DNA from: Flagellimonas_A sp039592695
Lineage (GTDB): Bacteria > Bacteroidota > Bacteroidia > Flavobacteriales > Flavobacteriaceae
Length of the DNA: 64,000 nucleotides
Reading direction: 5' to 3'
Assembly (NCBI RefSeq): GCF_039592695.1
Contig: NZ_JBBUTK010000002.1
Location: 124,001-188,000 of the forward strand
Each line of letters begins with the position of its first letter. Within the stretch, counting starts at the first letter, position 1. The notes below the pieces were generated by a model, which did not search any database, was not told where the DNA came from, and worked only from the letters and a program-made list of their open reading frames with translations. This document shows positions 50,874 through 60,441 of this stretch, piece by piece. Both the position numbers and the translations under genes were made by a program.

Positions 50874-52085
50874 TTAATATTGGTCCAAATGCTCAGGATA
50901 CAGAAAATTGTTGTACGGAAAGCGGCTGACATGAATGTCGCGAACCGCATCATAGACCTTTTTTCTGAACTCATCAAGATTCTCTTTGTTCAGCGCTGAG
51001 ATGAACAGAACGTTCTCGCCCAACTTGTTGAGCCAGGTTTTTTTCCATTCCTCCAGTGTGAAGTGGGCAGAGGTACGTTCGGTGACCAAATCGTCTTCCT
51101 CCAAGGTTTCCGGATGGTACTGATCGATTTTGTTGAACACCATGATGGTAGGCTTGTCGGCGCTCTTGATTTCATCCAATATTTGGTTCACTGAAGCGAT
51201 ATGCTCCTCAAAATTGGGGTGTGAAATATCCACCACATGCAACAACAGATCTGCTTCACGAACTTCATCCAGTGTGCTTTTGAAACTTTCGACCAATTGT
51301 GTGGGCAGTTTTCTGATGAAACCGACGGTATCACTGAGCAAAAAGGGCAGATTTCCGATGACCACTTTTCTGACCGTCGTATCCAAGGTTGCGAAGAGTT
51401 TGTTTTCGGCAAAAACATCGCTTTTGCTGATGACGTTCATTAAAGTGGATTTGCCCACATTGGTATATCCGACCAAGGCTACCCGAACCATAGCACCACG
51501 GTTGCCCCGTTGGGTCTCCATTTGTTTGTCGATTTTAGTCAACTTTTTTTTCAAAAGGGCTATTCGGTCACGAACGATACGGCGGTCAGTTTCGATTTCG
51601 GTTTCACCAGGCCCGCGCATACCGATACCCCCGCGCTGCCGTTCCAAGTGTGTCCAAAGTCCTGTCAAGCGGGGCAATAGGTATTCATATTGGGCGAGCT
51701 CAACCTGGGTTCGTGCATAACTGGTCTTGGCACGTTGTGCAAAGATGTCCAATATCAGCCCAGTACGATCCAAAATCTTGCAACGCAGCAACTTCTCGAT
51801 GTTGTTTTGCTGGGCGGGTGAGAGCTCATCATCAAAAATGACCGAACCGATGTCATTGGCCTTGACATAATCTTTGACGTCCTCCATTTTGCCACTGCCG
51901 ATATAGGTTTTGGGGTTGGGCACCTCCATGCGTTGTACAAAGCGTTTTTCAACCTCGCCCCCAGCGGTATATGTCAAAAACTCAAGTTCATCAAGGTATT
52001 CATTGACCTTTTCGGCATCCTGTGACTGGTTGATGACCCCGATGAGCACCGCTTTTTCGTATTCTATGGATTGTCTTTCGAGCAT
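50874..52085 (-). CDS. hflX: Ribosome-associated GTPase HflX
   Basis: HflX is a GTPase that splits stalled ribosomes, especially under stress. The ATG at 52085 gives MLERQSIEYEK and 403 residues; an upstream TTG is less likely. The N-terminal HflX domain has the pattern TYIGSGKMEDVKDY and GMRGPGETEIETDRR; the GTPase domain has G1 GYTNVGKST, G3 DTVGF and G4 NKID. A TAATTTTG box lies at 52092-52099 on the minus strand, 6 nt before the ATG. Its 3' end lies 2 nt from the convergent small lipoprotein. Confidence 0.95.
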   Translation of the reverse strand: MLERQSIEYEKAVLIGVINQSQDAEKVNEYLDELEFLTYTAGGEVEKRFVQRMEVPNPKTYIGSGKMEDVKDYVKANDIGSVIFDDELSPAQQNNIEKLLRCKILDRTGLILDIFAQRAKTSYARTQVELAQYEYLLPRLTGLWTHLERQRGGIGMRGPGETEIETDRRIVRDRIALLKKKLTKIDKQMETQRGNRGAMVRVALVGYTNVGKSTLMNVISKSDVFAENKLFATLDTTVRKVVIGNLPFLLSDTVGFIRKLPTQLVESFKSTLDEVREADLLLHVVDISHPNFEEHIASVNQILDEIKSADKPTIMVFNKIDQYHPETLEEDDLVTERTSAHFTLEEWKKTWLNKLGENVLFISALNKENLDEFRKKVYDAVRDIHVSRFPYNNFLYPEHLDQY

Positions 52086-52210
52086 AGGCAACAAAATTAA
52101 GCAATGCTGGCCTTTTTACTAGATAATCGAGATTAAAACCTGACTGCCGTCAGGCAGGGCAGACAGGCTTGCTCCGTGATAGTTTACTATTTTGCAGAAA
52201 ATCAAATTTT

Positions 52211-53167
52211 ATGTCCGATTCAGATTTTTCAGAAAATTTGGTCACCATTGCTTTTTACAACCTCGAAAATTTTTTCGATACCCACGATGATCCCCACGCC
52301 TTGGATGATGATTTTACACCTGACGGATTCAAAAAATGGACGGAAAAGCGCTACCGAAAAAAGACAAAAAAGATAGCCAGGGTCATGCCCAGGATAGGGT
52401 TTAAAGAAACCCAAAACCCACCGGTCTTGATTGGATTGGCCGAGGTGGAGAACAGTGGTGTCATAAAATCACTTTTGAACACTTCGCCCTTGAAGGAGGT
52501 TGATTATGGCTATGTTCATTTTGATTCGCCCGATGAACGGGGCATTGACACCGCGTTGCTGTACCAGAAATCCCGTTTTGAGGTATTGCAATCAGAGAGT
52601 CTGACCTTGCTTGTTGAAAACACCAATGGTATCAGAGGTCTCACCCGTGACATTCTCTATGTCAAAGGAAGGTTGCATGAAGAGGAGATACACGTTTTTG
52701 TCAACCATTGGCCATCACGTAGGGAAGGTGCCGAAGAGACCAGCTATAAACGTGAGAAGGCTGCCGAGACCATCCTAAATAAAATAGAAACACTGCCCTC
52801 AAAAGGTGAGAATTGCATCATCATGGGTGATTTCAACGATGACCCCAACTCTAAAAGTATTGAAAGACTGATGGATTCGGGGTTTTTTATCAACCCCATG
52901 AAAAAATTGCTCACACCGGTCAAGGGGAGCGCCCGGTATAAGGGGGGATGGAATCTCTTTGATCAAATTATCATCTCCCATTCCTTTTTGAACCATGAAG
53001 AGAAAACACATAGTCTTCAAAAGACTGATATTTTTTCCGATAAAATGGTGAGGGAGTGGAAGGGAAAATATAAGGGCACACCCTTTCGAACTTACGTTGG
53101 AAGTAAATACATAGGGGGGTACAGCGATCATTTTCCGGTGTATGTGGTATTGGAATACCAAATTTAA
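52211..53167 (+). CDS. Endonuclease/exonuclease/phosphatase-family protein
   Basis: This 318-residue protein has the EEP fold, with metal-binding motifs NLENFFDTHDD, IGLAEVENSG, VNHWPSRR, MGDFNDDPNSKSI and GGYSDHFPVYV. The ATG at 52211 starts MSDSDFSENLVTIAFYNLENFF. No signal peptide, so cytoplasmic. Substrate could be nucleic acid or a phosphoester; such proteins in Bacteroidota are often only annotated as endonuclease. Upstream, 52139-52165 contains a small imperfect palindrome around TGACTGCCGTCAGGCAGG. Confidence 0.85.
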   Translation: MSDSDFSENLVTIAFYNLENFFDTHDDPHALDDDFTPDGFKKWTEKRYRKKTKKIARVMPRIGFKETQNPPVLIGLAEVENSGVIKSLLNTSPLKEVDYGYVHFDSPDERGIDTALLYQKSRFEVLQSESLTLLVENTNGIRGLTRDILYVKGRLHEEEIHVFVNHWPSRREGAEETSYKREKAAETILNKIETLPSKGENCIIMGDFNDDPNSKSIERLMDSGFFINPMKKLLTPVKGSARYKGGWNLFDQIIISHSFLNHEEKTHSLQKTDIFSDKMVREWKGKYKGTPFRTYVGSKYIGGYSDHFPVYVVLEYQI

Positions 53168-53285
53168 TTTGAAAGAAAAGTATTACAAACCACAAAAAAC
53201 TGACCTTTCACAACAACAGTCAATCAAATACAGTGCATTTTGTCGAATAACTAGGTTGTTTTATCGATGATTTTGATATAGAAAA

Positions 53286-53293
53286 TATATTTG
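53286..53293 (+). promoter_or_regulatory. Probable -7 promoter element of the subtilase gene
   Basis: TATATTTG, an exact match to TAnnTTTG, 28 nt before the ATG. No -33 TTG at the usual distance. Confidence 0.45.
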
Positions 53294-53321
53294 TAGTCCA
53301 AATCTTACTTAACTTATCATC

Positions 53322-55514
53322 ATGGACTACAATTTTGCAAAAGCGAAAGACTTCCATTTCTTCTTAATGACCGTTTTCCTATTTGCTTCCATTCAAGTTG
53401 CCGGGCAATCTGAAACGCAAAGAAAATCCATTAGCTCAAACTACAAAATAGCAAAAATTGAAACCATGGTTTCTATAATGGAACGGGACTTTCAATCAAA
53501 AGAACGTCAAATAGAACTTTTAGCGAAATCCATGGGCCTAAAAAAAATTGAAAGAAAGGCCGATGGCACCTTGATCTCGCTTGAAGACATAGGTAGCGAT
53601 GGCACCCCCTTATTTTACACCACCTTAATGGATCCCACGAGCAAGGTCTCTAGGGCCAATGAGCTCTACAAGGGCGGCGCCATGGATTTGGATTTAAACG
53701 GTGCTGGTCTACAGGTCGGGGTTTGGGATGGTGGTGTGGCTTTGCCCACCCATCAAGAATTTGGTCAAAGAGTCTCAAATGCCGATGCGTCACAAGAAGT
53801 CAGTTCGCATGCGACCATGGTCACGGGCACCCTTGTTTCAAGTGGTATCAAAGAAAAGGCCAAAGGTGTTGTTTTTGCCGCTGAGGCATTGACCCATGAT
53901 TGGACGAGGGATAAAATTGAAGTGGCAGAAGCCGCAACCAATGGCATGCTGCTTTCAAACCATTCGTACGGAATCAAATCTGACCGGGTGCCCGATTGGT
54001 ACTTTGGTTCGTATATCAAAGTTTCACAAGATTGGGACGATATCATGTACAATGCACCCTATTATTTGATGGTCACTGCCGCGGGCAACGCACAAAACTC
54101 GTACGATAACGAAATGCCCATTCACGGTACATCAAGGGATGGTTTTGACCTATTGCTCGGGTTTGCCGTTTCAAAAAATGGAATCACCGTGGCAGGGGCC
54201 AATACCAAGATCAACAAAAAGGGAGAGTTGACCAGTGCTACCGTTGCCAATTACAGTAGCTTTGGCCCAGTGGATGATGGCCGTATCAAACCTGATTTAG
54301 CGGGTGATGGCACAGGGGTGTTTTCTACCTCGGCAAGCAACAACCAAAGCTACAGTACCTCGACCGGCACCTCTATGGCGACTCCGGGTGTAACGGGTTC
54401 CTTATTGTTGTTGCAACAATATCACGAACAGTTGTACGGTAGGTATATGAAAGCTGCTACTTTGAAAGGGTTGGCATTGCACACTGCGGATGATGTGTCC
54501 GCTCCTGGGCCAGATTACAAAATGGGATGGGGCGTACTCAATGCAAAAAGGGCCGCTGAAGTATTAAAACAGAAAGATTACAGTACCCTTGTATCAGAGG
54601 AACAGCTGACAAACGGACAAACGTATTCCATAACGGTAGAGGCCGACGGAACCATGCCGTTGATGGCTTCCATTTCATGGACGGACCCCAAGGGAAATTT
54701 TGTGAACCGTGGCAATTTGAACGATGTTACTGCGGCATTGACCAATGATTTGGACATCCGCATTACGAAGAACGGGGCACCATATCATCCATGGAAATTG
54801 AATGCGGCCCGTGCCGGTGACCCAGCATCGAAAGGTGACAATCGTGTGGATCCGTATGAACGTATCGATATTGTGGGAGCCAGTGGCGAGTATACGATTA
54901 CCGTCACGCACAAGGGAAGTTTGACCAATGGCATTCAAGATTTTTCATTGATTGTCAGTGGTGTTAAGATGACCACTTGTGATATCAGAAAACCACTAGA
55001 GTTTGAGATGGTGTCGTCCACTGAAAATAATGCCACGTTTACCTGGAACTTTGACTATGAAACATTGTATGAGGTGCAGTATAGAGAAGCAGCGTCAGAT
55101 TGGCTTACGGACCACACCTACAAAAATGCTTGGAGCACCCCGAACCTTGAAATTGGTACGACCTATGAAGTTCGTCTTCGTTCGGTATGTACCCAAAATA
55201 TGGTTTCAGAATTCAGCGAACCGGTTGCATTTGTTTTTAACGGTGCGGATACCCAACCTATTTTAAACGAGCCGCTATCGTTACCTGAAGCGCTTGCTAT
55301 TTCGTTGTACCCCAATCCCGCTGTTGACGAAATTACGGTTGATGCCGAAGTATCGAAAGATGCTGTGTACTCTATAATTACAGCATCGGGCAATATCATT
55401 AAAAAGGGAGCCTTACAAGAGGCGGTGAACGTGTCAGATTTGGCTGCCGGACTGTATGTGATGATGGTCGAGGATTATTCTGGGGTCAAAAGCTCTAAAT
55501 TCTATAAGAACTGA
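53322..55514 (+). CDS. T9SS-exported subtilisin-like serine peptidase
   Basis: This 730-residue S8 peptidase starts with a signal-like MDYNFAKAKDFHFFLMTVFLFASIQVAG. The triad is Asp136 in LQVGVWDGG, His163 in SSHATMVTGT and Ser351 in STGTSMATPG; the oxyanion Asn lies in AAGNAQN. An added beta domain (about 420-560), an FnIII-like domain (about 570-645) and a C-terminal type A sorting domain (from about 655: LYPNPAVDEITVDA, then SDLAAGLYVMMVEDYSGVKSSKFYKN) follow. The sorting domain directs export by T9SS, so it is secreted or cell-surface anchored. Substrate unknown. Confidence 0.92.
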   Translation: MDYNFAKAKDFHFFLMTVFLFASIQVAGQSETQRKSISSNYKIAKIETMVSIMERDFQSKERQIELLAKSMGLKKIERKADGTLISLEDIGSDGTPLFYTTLMDPTSKVSRANELYKGGAMDLDLNGAGLQVGVWDGGVALPTHQEFGQRVSNADASQEVSSHATMVTGTLVSSGIKEKAKGVVFAAEALTHDWTRDKIEVAEAATNGMLLSNHSYGIKSDRVPDWYFGSYIKVSQDWDDIMYNAPYYLMVTAAGNAQNSYDNEMPIHGTSRDGFDLLLGFAVSKNGITVAGANTKINKKGELTSATVANYSSFGPVDDGRIKPDLAGDGTGVFSTSASNNQSYSTSTGTSMATPGVTGSLLLLQQYHEQLYGRYMKAATLKGLALHTADDVSAPGPDYKMGWGVLNAKRAAEVLKQKDYSTLVSEEQLTNGQTYSITVEADGTMPLMASISWTDPKGNFVNRGNLNDVTAALTNDLDIRITKNGAPYHPWKLNAARAGDPASKGDNRVDPYERIDIVGASGEYTITVTHKGSLTNGIQDFSLIVSGVKMTTCDIRKPLEFEMVSSTENNATFTWNFDYETLYEVQYREAASDWLTDHTYKNAWSTPNLEIGTTYEVRLRSVCTQNMVSEFSEPVAFVFNGADTQPILNEPLSLPEALAISLYPNPAVDEITVDAEVSKDAVYSIITASGNIIKKGALQEAVNVSDLAAGLYVMMVEDYSGVKSSKFYKN

Positions 55515-55517
55515 GAA

Positions 55518-56231
55518 TCAAACACGTTTGATTTCGCTGTCATCCAACAAATCATCCCCTCGCAACCGTAAGAAGACCTGGGCCGTGGTGACCACATCGA
55601 GCTCGCAATAGGCGATGATTCGGTCTAGATCCTTTTCCCCATAATAAACATCCTTCACCATACTGCCGTCCATATCTTCTTTGGGTGAGGGTATGCCGAG
55701 TACGTTGGCCATGAGTTTTAGCGAGGTATAGTGTTTGTAATCCCCAAACTTCCAAAGCTCCATAGTATCCAAATGGGGCACTTCCCAGGGCTTTTTGCCA
55801 AAAAGATTGAGTTTGGTCGGTAGTTTCATGCCATGGATGAGCATTCGCCTTGCGATATACGGAAAATCAAACTCCTTTCCGTTATGGGCGCACAACAGAT
55901 GTTTGGGATGGTTGAAATGATCATTGAGCAAGGTTTTGAAGTCATTCAACAAATCAATTTCTTCACCGTGAAATGAGGTCACCCTAAAAGTTTGGATGTC
56001 GCCTTTCGGCACGAAATACCCAGCTGAAATACAGATGATTTTACCGAACTCGGCCCAAATACCTGCCCTTTCATAAAAATCTTCCGGTGAAATTTCATCT
56101 TTGCGCTGGTAAGAAGTCTTCTGTTCCCACAACAACTGTTTTTCTCCATCCAAAGATTCAAAATCTGCATGCTCGGGCACGGTCTCTATATCCAAAAACA
56201 GAATATTGCTTAAATCGATTTTGTAGAGCAT
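55518..56231 (-). CDS. 3'-5' exonuclease, PolB-like DEDDy type
   Basis: This 237-residue predicted 3'-5' exonuclease resembles the exonuclease domain of family B polymerases. Its motifs are FLDIETVPE (Exo I), HNGKEFDFPYI (Exo II) and YCELDVVTTAQVF (Exo III, DEDDy). No polymerase domain is present. It acts presumably on DNA or RNA in repair or turnover. Convergent with the upstream peptidase gene, with a 3-nt gap; the gap holds no terminator that I can see. Confidence 0.9.
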   Translation of the reverse strand: MLYKIDLSNILFLDIETVPEHADFESLDGEKQLLWEQKTSYQRKDEISPEDFYERAGIWAEFGKIICISAGYFVPKGDIQTFRVTSFHGEEIDLLNDFKTLLNDHFNHPKHLLCAHNGKEFDFPYIARRMLIHGMKLPTKLNLFGKKPWEVPHLDTMELWKFGDYKHYTSLKLMANVLGIPSPKEDMDGSMVKDVYYGEKDLDRIIAYCELDVVTTAQVFLRLRGDDLLDDSEIKRV

Positions 56232-56307
56232 GGTTGTAAAATACTAATTTGTACCGAATCGGTTCCTATTGAGGTATTTAATCGTATCTTGTTTCTTGGA
56301 AAAAGCT

Positions 56308-57417
56308 ATGAATTTGAAAAGAACACTATGGTCTTTAGCGGCCCTAATCTTTATTGGCTGTACTACAGATGATGGAGGCACTGGGGAAACTGAGAAAATT
56401 TCTCCGGCGGACTTTATCGCAATCGGCGAGGACGAGGGTATCGTCTACCAATTTTCCTATGATGCCGATACTGGTGCGGGCCAAACTTTCAACTTGACCG
56501 AAGAGTTGGGCATACGGCCCAGTTATTTGACCCTACGGCAGCAAGATGGCCTACTTTCTTTTTATTCATTTTCTGGGGGGTCATTTTCACTGGCGCAAAA
56601 AAATGTATTGACAGGCACCACTTTAAATTACAATGATTTTTATACCAGCGATTTAGAACGGTCGGTTATCTGGGGTATCAATACTGAAAGTAGGGTTTTC
56701 TTCGGCTATTTTGGGCCACAGACCAGTAGAAACCTGGCCATTTTTGATTTAGAACTCGATGGTACATCGGCTGCCGACATCACCTTAGATTTCAACATTG
56801 ATGCAGTTTTTCAGCCGATTCTTTTTGAGAACAAAGTATTCGTTGCCTATCGCGATAGCCAAGGAGACAATAAGTTGACGTATTATAACATTGATACCAA
56901 GAGTGTGGGCCCTACCTTAAACTTTGGTGGCACGGCCATCAGTTTTTTGATAGCGGATTCGGGCGATATTGCCGTAGTGAAAAATGGCAGTCAACCCACG
57001 CTGGAATTGTACGACAGCGATGCGCTGTCTTTTATTGAAAGCAAGGCGCTTGACTTCAACTCCGGTTTTGAATCCGGCCCTATCGACGGTGCCGTTCTTG
57101 CAGAAAACAGGCTTTTTTATCGAATTGCTTATCCGCAACCCGCCAGAATTCCATACGGACCAGCCATTTTTGATTTTGGCGAACAAGACAATCAGATTAT
57201 CGATGTGTTCGGATTGATTGAGGAAATTGAACGGGAAGTTGGCGCTTCCATTGCGTTGACCACCCAAATCTTTGATTCGGAAAAAAATAGCTTCTTTATC
57301 GGATATGGTGTATTGGGCAACGAAATCAAGGGAGGTGTCTTGCAAGTCGATACCGAGGGAAGGCTTGTGGCCAATATCGAATTTCCATTCTTTCCAACCC
57401 ATATTTTGCGCAATTAA
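56308..57417 (+). CDS. Lipoprotein of unknown function
   Basis: This 369-residue lipoprotein has signal peptide MNLKRTLWSLAALIFIGC (lipobox Cys18) followed by TTDDGGTGE. The body is beta-rich with repeated units (LYDSDALSFIESKAL, VAYRDSQGDNKLTYYNIDTKS) that suggest a propeller or similar repeat; I do not recognise a named family. The ATG at 56308 starts the signal peptide. Its 3' end overlaps the convergent MGMT gene by 4 nt. Confidence 0.7.
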   Translation: MNLKRTLWSLAALIFIGCTTDDGGTGETEKISPADFIAIGEDEGIVYQFSYDADTGAGQTFNLTEELGIRPSYLTLRQQDGLLSFYSFSGGSFSLAQKNVLTGTTLNYNDFYTSDLERSVIWGINTESRVFFGYFGPQTSRNLAIFDLELDGTSAADITLDFNIDAVFQPILFENKVFVAYRDSQGDNKLTYYNIDTKSVGPTLNFGGTAISFLIADSGDIAVVKNGSQPTLELYDSDALSFIESKALDFNSGFESGPIDGAVLAENRLFYRIAYPQPARIPYGPAIFDFGEQDNQIIDVFGLIEEIEREVGASIALTTQIFDSEKNSFFIGYGVLGNEIKGGVLQVDTEGRLVANIEFPFFPTHILRN

Positions 57418-57884
57418 AACAGCGACTGCTGTTTCACGGGGCTTTCATGGTCGAGCAACCACTTTTTGCGGTGCAGCCCGCCGGCATAGCCGATTAAATC
57501 ACCATTGCTGCCGATGATGCGATGGCATGGCACGACAATCCATAACGGATTTTTACCATTCGCCGCGGCGACGGCACGAATGGCCTTCACGTCGCCCAAT
57601 TGTTTTGAAAGTTCAAGATAGGAGCGGGTCTTTCCATACGGAATTTCGAGTAGGGCCTCCCAAACCCGCTTTTGAAAGTCGGTACCTTTAGGATTCAATG
57701 TTAAGTCGAATGTCTTTCGATGGCCCTCAAAATATTCGTTGAGTTGATAGACCGCATCTTGCAAAACTTCTGGAATGATATCTTCCGGCATCGCTTTGTC
57801 AACCACCGAAATACTGGCCAAGCCGTTTTCATCGCCTGTGAACCGGGCATAACCGAGCGGTGTTTTGACAACGGCAGTTTCCAT
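57414..57884 (-). CDS. ogt: Methylated-DNA--protein-cysteine methyltransferase (MGMT/Ogt)
   Basis: This 156-residue suicide repair enzyme removes alkyl groups from O6-guanine by transferring them to its own cysteine. The active site is Cys120 in IVVPCHRIIGSNG, with the helix-turn-helix segment FQKRVWEALLEIPYGKTRSY before it and GYAGGLHRKKWLL after. The N-terminal domain is short, as in Ogt. It is last in a minus-strand gene row from hemF; spacing to CNNM is 39 nt, so cotranscription is possible. Confidence 0.94.
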   Translation of the reverse strand: METAVVKTPLGYARFTGDENGLASISVVDKAMPEDIIPEVLQDAVYQLNEYFEGHRKTFDLTLNPKGTDFQKRVWEALLEIPYGKTRSYLELSKQLGDVKAIRAVAAANGKNPLWIVVPCHRIIGSNGDLIGYAGGLHRKKWLLDHESPVKQQSLF

Positions 57885-57923
57885 CAGATTTTTTTAGCCA
57901 ATTGAATGCGTTTAGATAAGTTC

Positions 57924-59048
57924 TTAGTCCTCATCGGGAATTTGTTCAATGATGCCCAACCGCTTTGCCCGTGTCTCCCAATTTTTTCGGGCCAATAGCT
58001 GTAAATCCTCTACACTGTCGCTCTCATCCATGATTTCAAGGCCCAACAAGGTCTCGATAACATCCTCCATGGTCACTAGTCCACTTACGGAACCGTATTC
58101 GTCAACCACTAAAGTGATGTGTTCGCGTTTGGCCACAAAAGTTTCGAACAGCTGGGGTATCGGAGTATCACGGTTGGTGGCCAAAATGTCGCGCCGTATA
58201 GTGCCCAACGTGGCTGCACCGTTGTCGTTGATCATGTTCTCGAGCACCTCATCCTTGAGTACAAACCCAGTAATGTTATCCACACGATTTTTGTACACGG
58301 GAATCCGCGAAAAGCGCAAATTCGGATTGGCATCAAAAAATTCCTTGATGGTGCTGTCTTCTGAAGCAATTTTAATCACGGCACGGGGGGTCATCACGTC
58401 TTTGGCAAAAATCTCGTTGAAATTGAGCAGGTTTCTGATGATTTTTGATTCTGATTCCAACACTGCACCATCCTCATGTGCAATTTCGGCCATGGCCGTA
58501 AAATCTTCACGGCTCAACACACTGCTGCCGTGCACGTCTTTTTTGCCAATCAGTCTGGTGAACAACTGCAATGTCCACAAGAGCCCCGTCCATTTCATAA
58601 CAAAAACCATGGCCTTAAGGGTTTTTGATGTAAAATTGGCCAAACGTTTCCAGTACGTGGCCCCAATGGTCTTCGGTATGATTTCAGAAGCCACCAAAAT
58701 CAAGATGGTCATGATGGTCGACACCGCACCGACCATAACGGCCTCGGTAAACTCGAACCCCAAAATGGTGCGTTGCTGGTTGCCGATGGAATTTGCATAA
58801 ACCACCTTCGCCTGCACCCCGACCAAGATGGCACCCACGGTATGGGCTACGGTATTCAAGGTCAATATGGATATCAGGGGTTTATCGACATCCTTTTTAA
58901 GCTTTTCAAGCTCAAAAGCGTATGCTTTGCCTTCCGATTTTTTGACGTTGATGAAGGTCGGCGTAATGCTCAACAGCACGGCTTCCAAAATGGAGCAGAG
59001 AAAGGAAAAGAAAATGGAAATAAAGGCGTAAAAAAGTAATAGTCCCAT
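57924..59048 (-). CDS. CNNM/CBS-domain membrane protein (hemolysin-like)
   Basis: This 374-residue protein has a CNNM (DUF21) transmembrane domain (about 1-170, four hydrophobic helices; LLLFYAFISIFFSFLCSILEAVLL and LASEIIPKTIGATYWKRLA-type motif) and a pair of CBS domains (about 205-330, with MTPRAVIKIASEDSTIKEF and VVDEYGSVSGLVTMEDVIE). Family members are Mg2+ transporters or regulators (MgtE/CorC-like) or of unknown function. No C-terminal CorC transporter-associated domain is visible, so it is shorter than many family members. Confidence 0.85.
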   Translation of the reverse strand: MGLLLFYAFISIFFSFLCSILEAVLLSITPTFINVKKSEGKAYAFELEKLKKDVDKPLISILTLNTVAHTVGAILVGVQAKVVYANSIGNQQRTILGFEFTEAVMVGAVSTIMTILILVASEIIPKTIGATYWKRLANFTSKTLKAMVFVMKWTGLLWTLQLFTRLIGKKDVHGSSVLSREDFTAMAEIAHEDGAVLESESKIIRNLLNFNEIFAKDVMTPRAVIKIASEDSTIKEFFDANPNLRFSRIPVYKNRVDNITGFVLKDEVLENMINDNGAATLGTIRRDILATNRDTPIPQLFETFVAKREHITLVVDEYGSVSGLVTMEDVIETLLGLEIMDESDSVEDLQLLARKNWETRAKRLGIIEQIPDED

Positions 59049-59086
59049 GGGGGCGAAGATATTAATAATTCAGGTACGTATTTTGT

Positions 59087-60400
59087 TCAATCACGTTGAA
59101 TGTTAGCATCGTAGAATACTTGGTGCAATGCGGGCCTGATGTTGAGTTCATACAATTTTCGATGGGTTCGGTTCGGGTATACCCGGTTGGAAAGAAAAAT
59201 AAATACCAATTGGTTTTCAGGGTCTGCCCACACAAAAGTACCGGTAAACCCAGCATGGCCAAAACTTTTCTTGCTTGCCGCCGGAGCGGGATAGGCCTCT
59301 TTTAGTTCCAACGTATCATTGCCCAACAAGGGTTTGTCAAAACCAAGCCCCCGACGGTTTTCGTTTTCAGGGTACTGTACAGCGGTGAATTCTTGTACCG
59401 TTTTTTCGGAAAGGTAGCGTCTACCATTCAGGTTTCCATAGTTTTGGTACATCAGCATAATTTTGGCAACATCCTCTGCGGTACCGAAAAGGCCTGCATT
59501 GCCCGAGACGCCGCCCAACAGCGCTGCATTTTCGTCATGAACCCAATTTTGCGTCAATGCATGTCGAAACAGCGTATCGATTTCTGTGGGAACGATGTTG
59601 TTTTGAAGCTTTTTTGTTTTAGGATTGAACCCAAGTGTTGAAGCTTCCATCGAACCATAAAAATGCTTTTGAAGATAGGTTTCATAGTTCTCGCCCGTGA
59701 GTTGCTCAATCAATTTGGGAAAAATAAGAAAGGTAAGCCCCGAATAGCGGTATTTTTTCGTTTCGGAAACCTCGGAACGGTTGATGTTTCGATATACTTT
59801 TCTGGCAAACCTGTTTTTCACATAAAGTCCGTCATAAACCTGTTTCTGAAATCGTTTGTTCGGTTGTTGCCGTACAAACCGCTTTTTCAGTTGGCCATTT
59901 TTCTTTGTGACCTTATTTAAAAAAACGATATAGGGGGTCAAACCTGCCTGATGGGCCAAAATTTCACGAAGCGTAATGTGTTTTTTGTCTTTCCGTTTTC
60001 GCCATGGCTTCCAATAAGTGGAGAAAGGGATATCCAAATCCAATTTATCCTCATCGACCAATTTCATCAGGGCGGGCAGTGGTGCGGTGATTTTGGTTAC
60101 CGAGGCCAAATCGTATACATCGTTCAGTGACACAGGTTGCAAACTATCATACGTATGAAATCCGTAGGCTTTGTGAAAAATCGTCTGTCCATTTTTTGAT
60201 ACCAATACTTGCGCCCCAGGGAAGGCCTGCTCTTTGATACCGTTCGTTATAATGGAATCTACGTTTGAATGGATGTAGGCGGAATCAAGCCCTACTTCAG
60301 ATGGATGGGCATAGGGGAGGGATTTGTTTTGCTGTGGATACAACCCCCATACGGATAATACCACTGTTGCGAATAGGATTTTTTTGTAAAATCTGCTCAT
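59087..60400 (-). CDS. Serine hydrolase, beta-lactamase class C-like
   Basis: This 437-residue serine hydrolase of the beta-lactamase/DD-peptidase (class C, AmpC-like) family has signal peptide MSRFYKKILFATVVLSVWG. Catalytic SxxK is Ser100-x-x-Lys103 in LASVTKITAP, the Tyr motif is YRYSGLTF, and the C-terminal HAGFTGTFVW replaces KTG. It is probably periplasmic. The substrate (peptidoglycan peptide, esters or other) cannot be told; it should not be called a beta-lactamase without tests. Start chosen at 60400 from the signal peptide. Confidence 0.87.
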   Translation of the reverse strand: MSRFYKKILFATVVLSVWGLYPQQNKSLPYAHPSEVGLDSAYIHSNVDSIITNGIKEQAFPGAQVLVSKNGQTIFHKAYGFHTYDSLQPVSLNDVYDLASVTKITAPLPALMKLVDEDKLDLDIPFSTYWKPWRKRKDKKHITLREILAHQAGLTPYIVFLNKVTKKNGQLKKRFVRQQPNKRFQKQVYDGLYVKNRFARKVYRNINRSEVSETKKYRYSGLTFLIFPKLIEQLTGENYETYLQKHFYGSMEASTLGFNPKTKKLQNNIVPTEIDTLFRHALTQNWVHDENAALLGGVSGNAGLFGTAEDVAKIMLMYQNYGNLNGRRYLSEKTVQEFTAVQYPENENRRGLGFDKPLLGNDTLELKEAYPAPAASKKSFGHAGFTGTFVWADPENQLVFIFLSNRVYPNRTHRKLYELNIRPALHQVFYDANIQRD

Positions 60401-60421
60401 TTGACAATGTAGGTTTAACAC

Positions 60422-60441
60422 CCTCCTCAAGGAGGGAATTA
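60422..60441. repeat. Small palindromic repeat, CCCTCCTCAAGGAGGG type
   Basis: CCCTCCTCAAGGAGGGAATT, an exact small palindrome between the hemB and serine hydrolase genes, matches the pattern at 19902-19921. Confidence 0.5.
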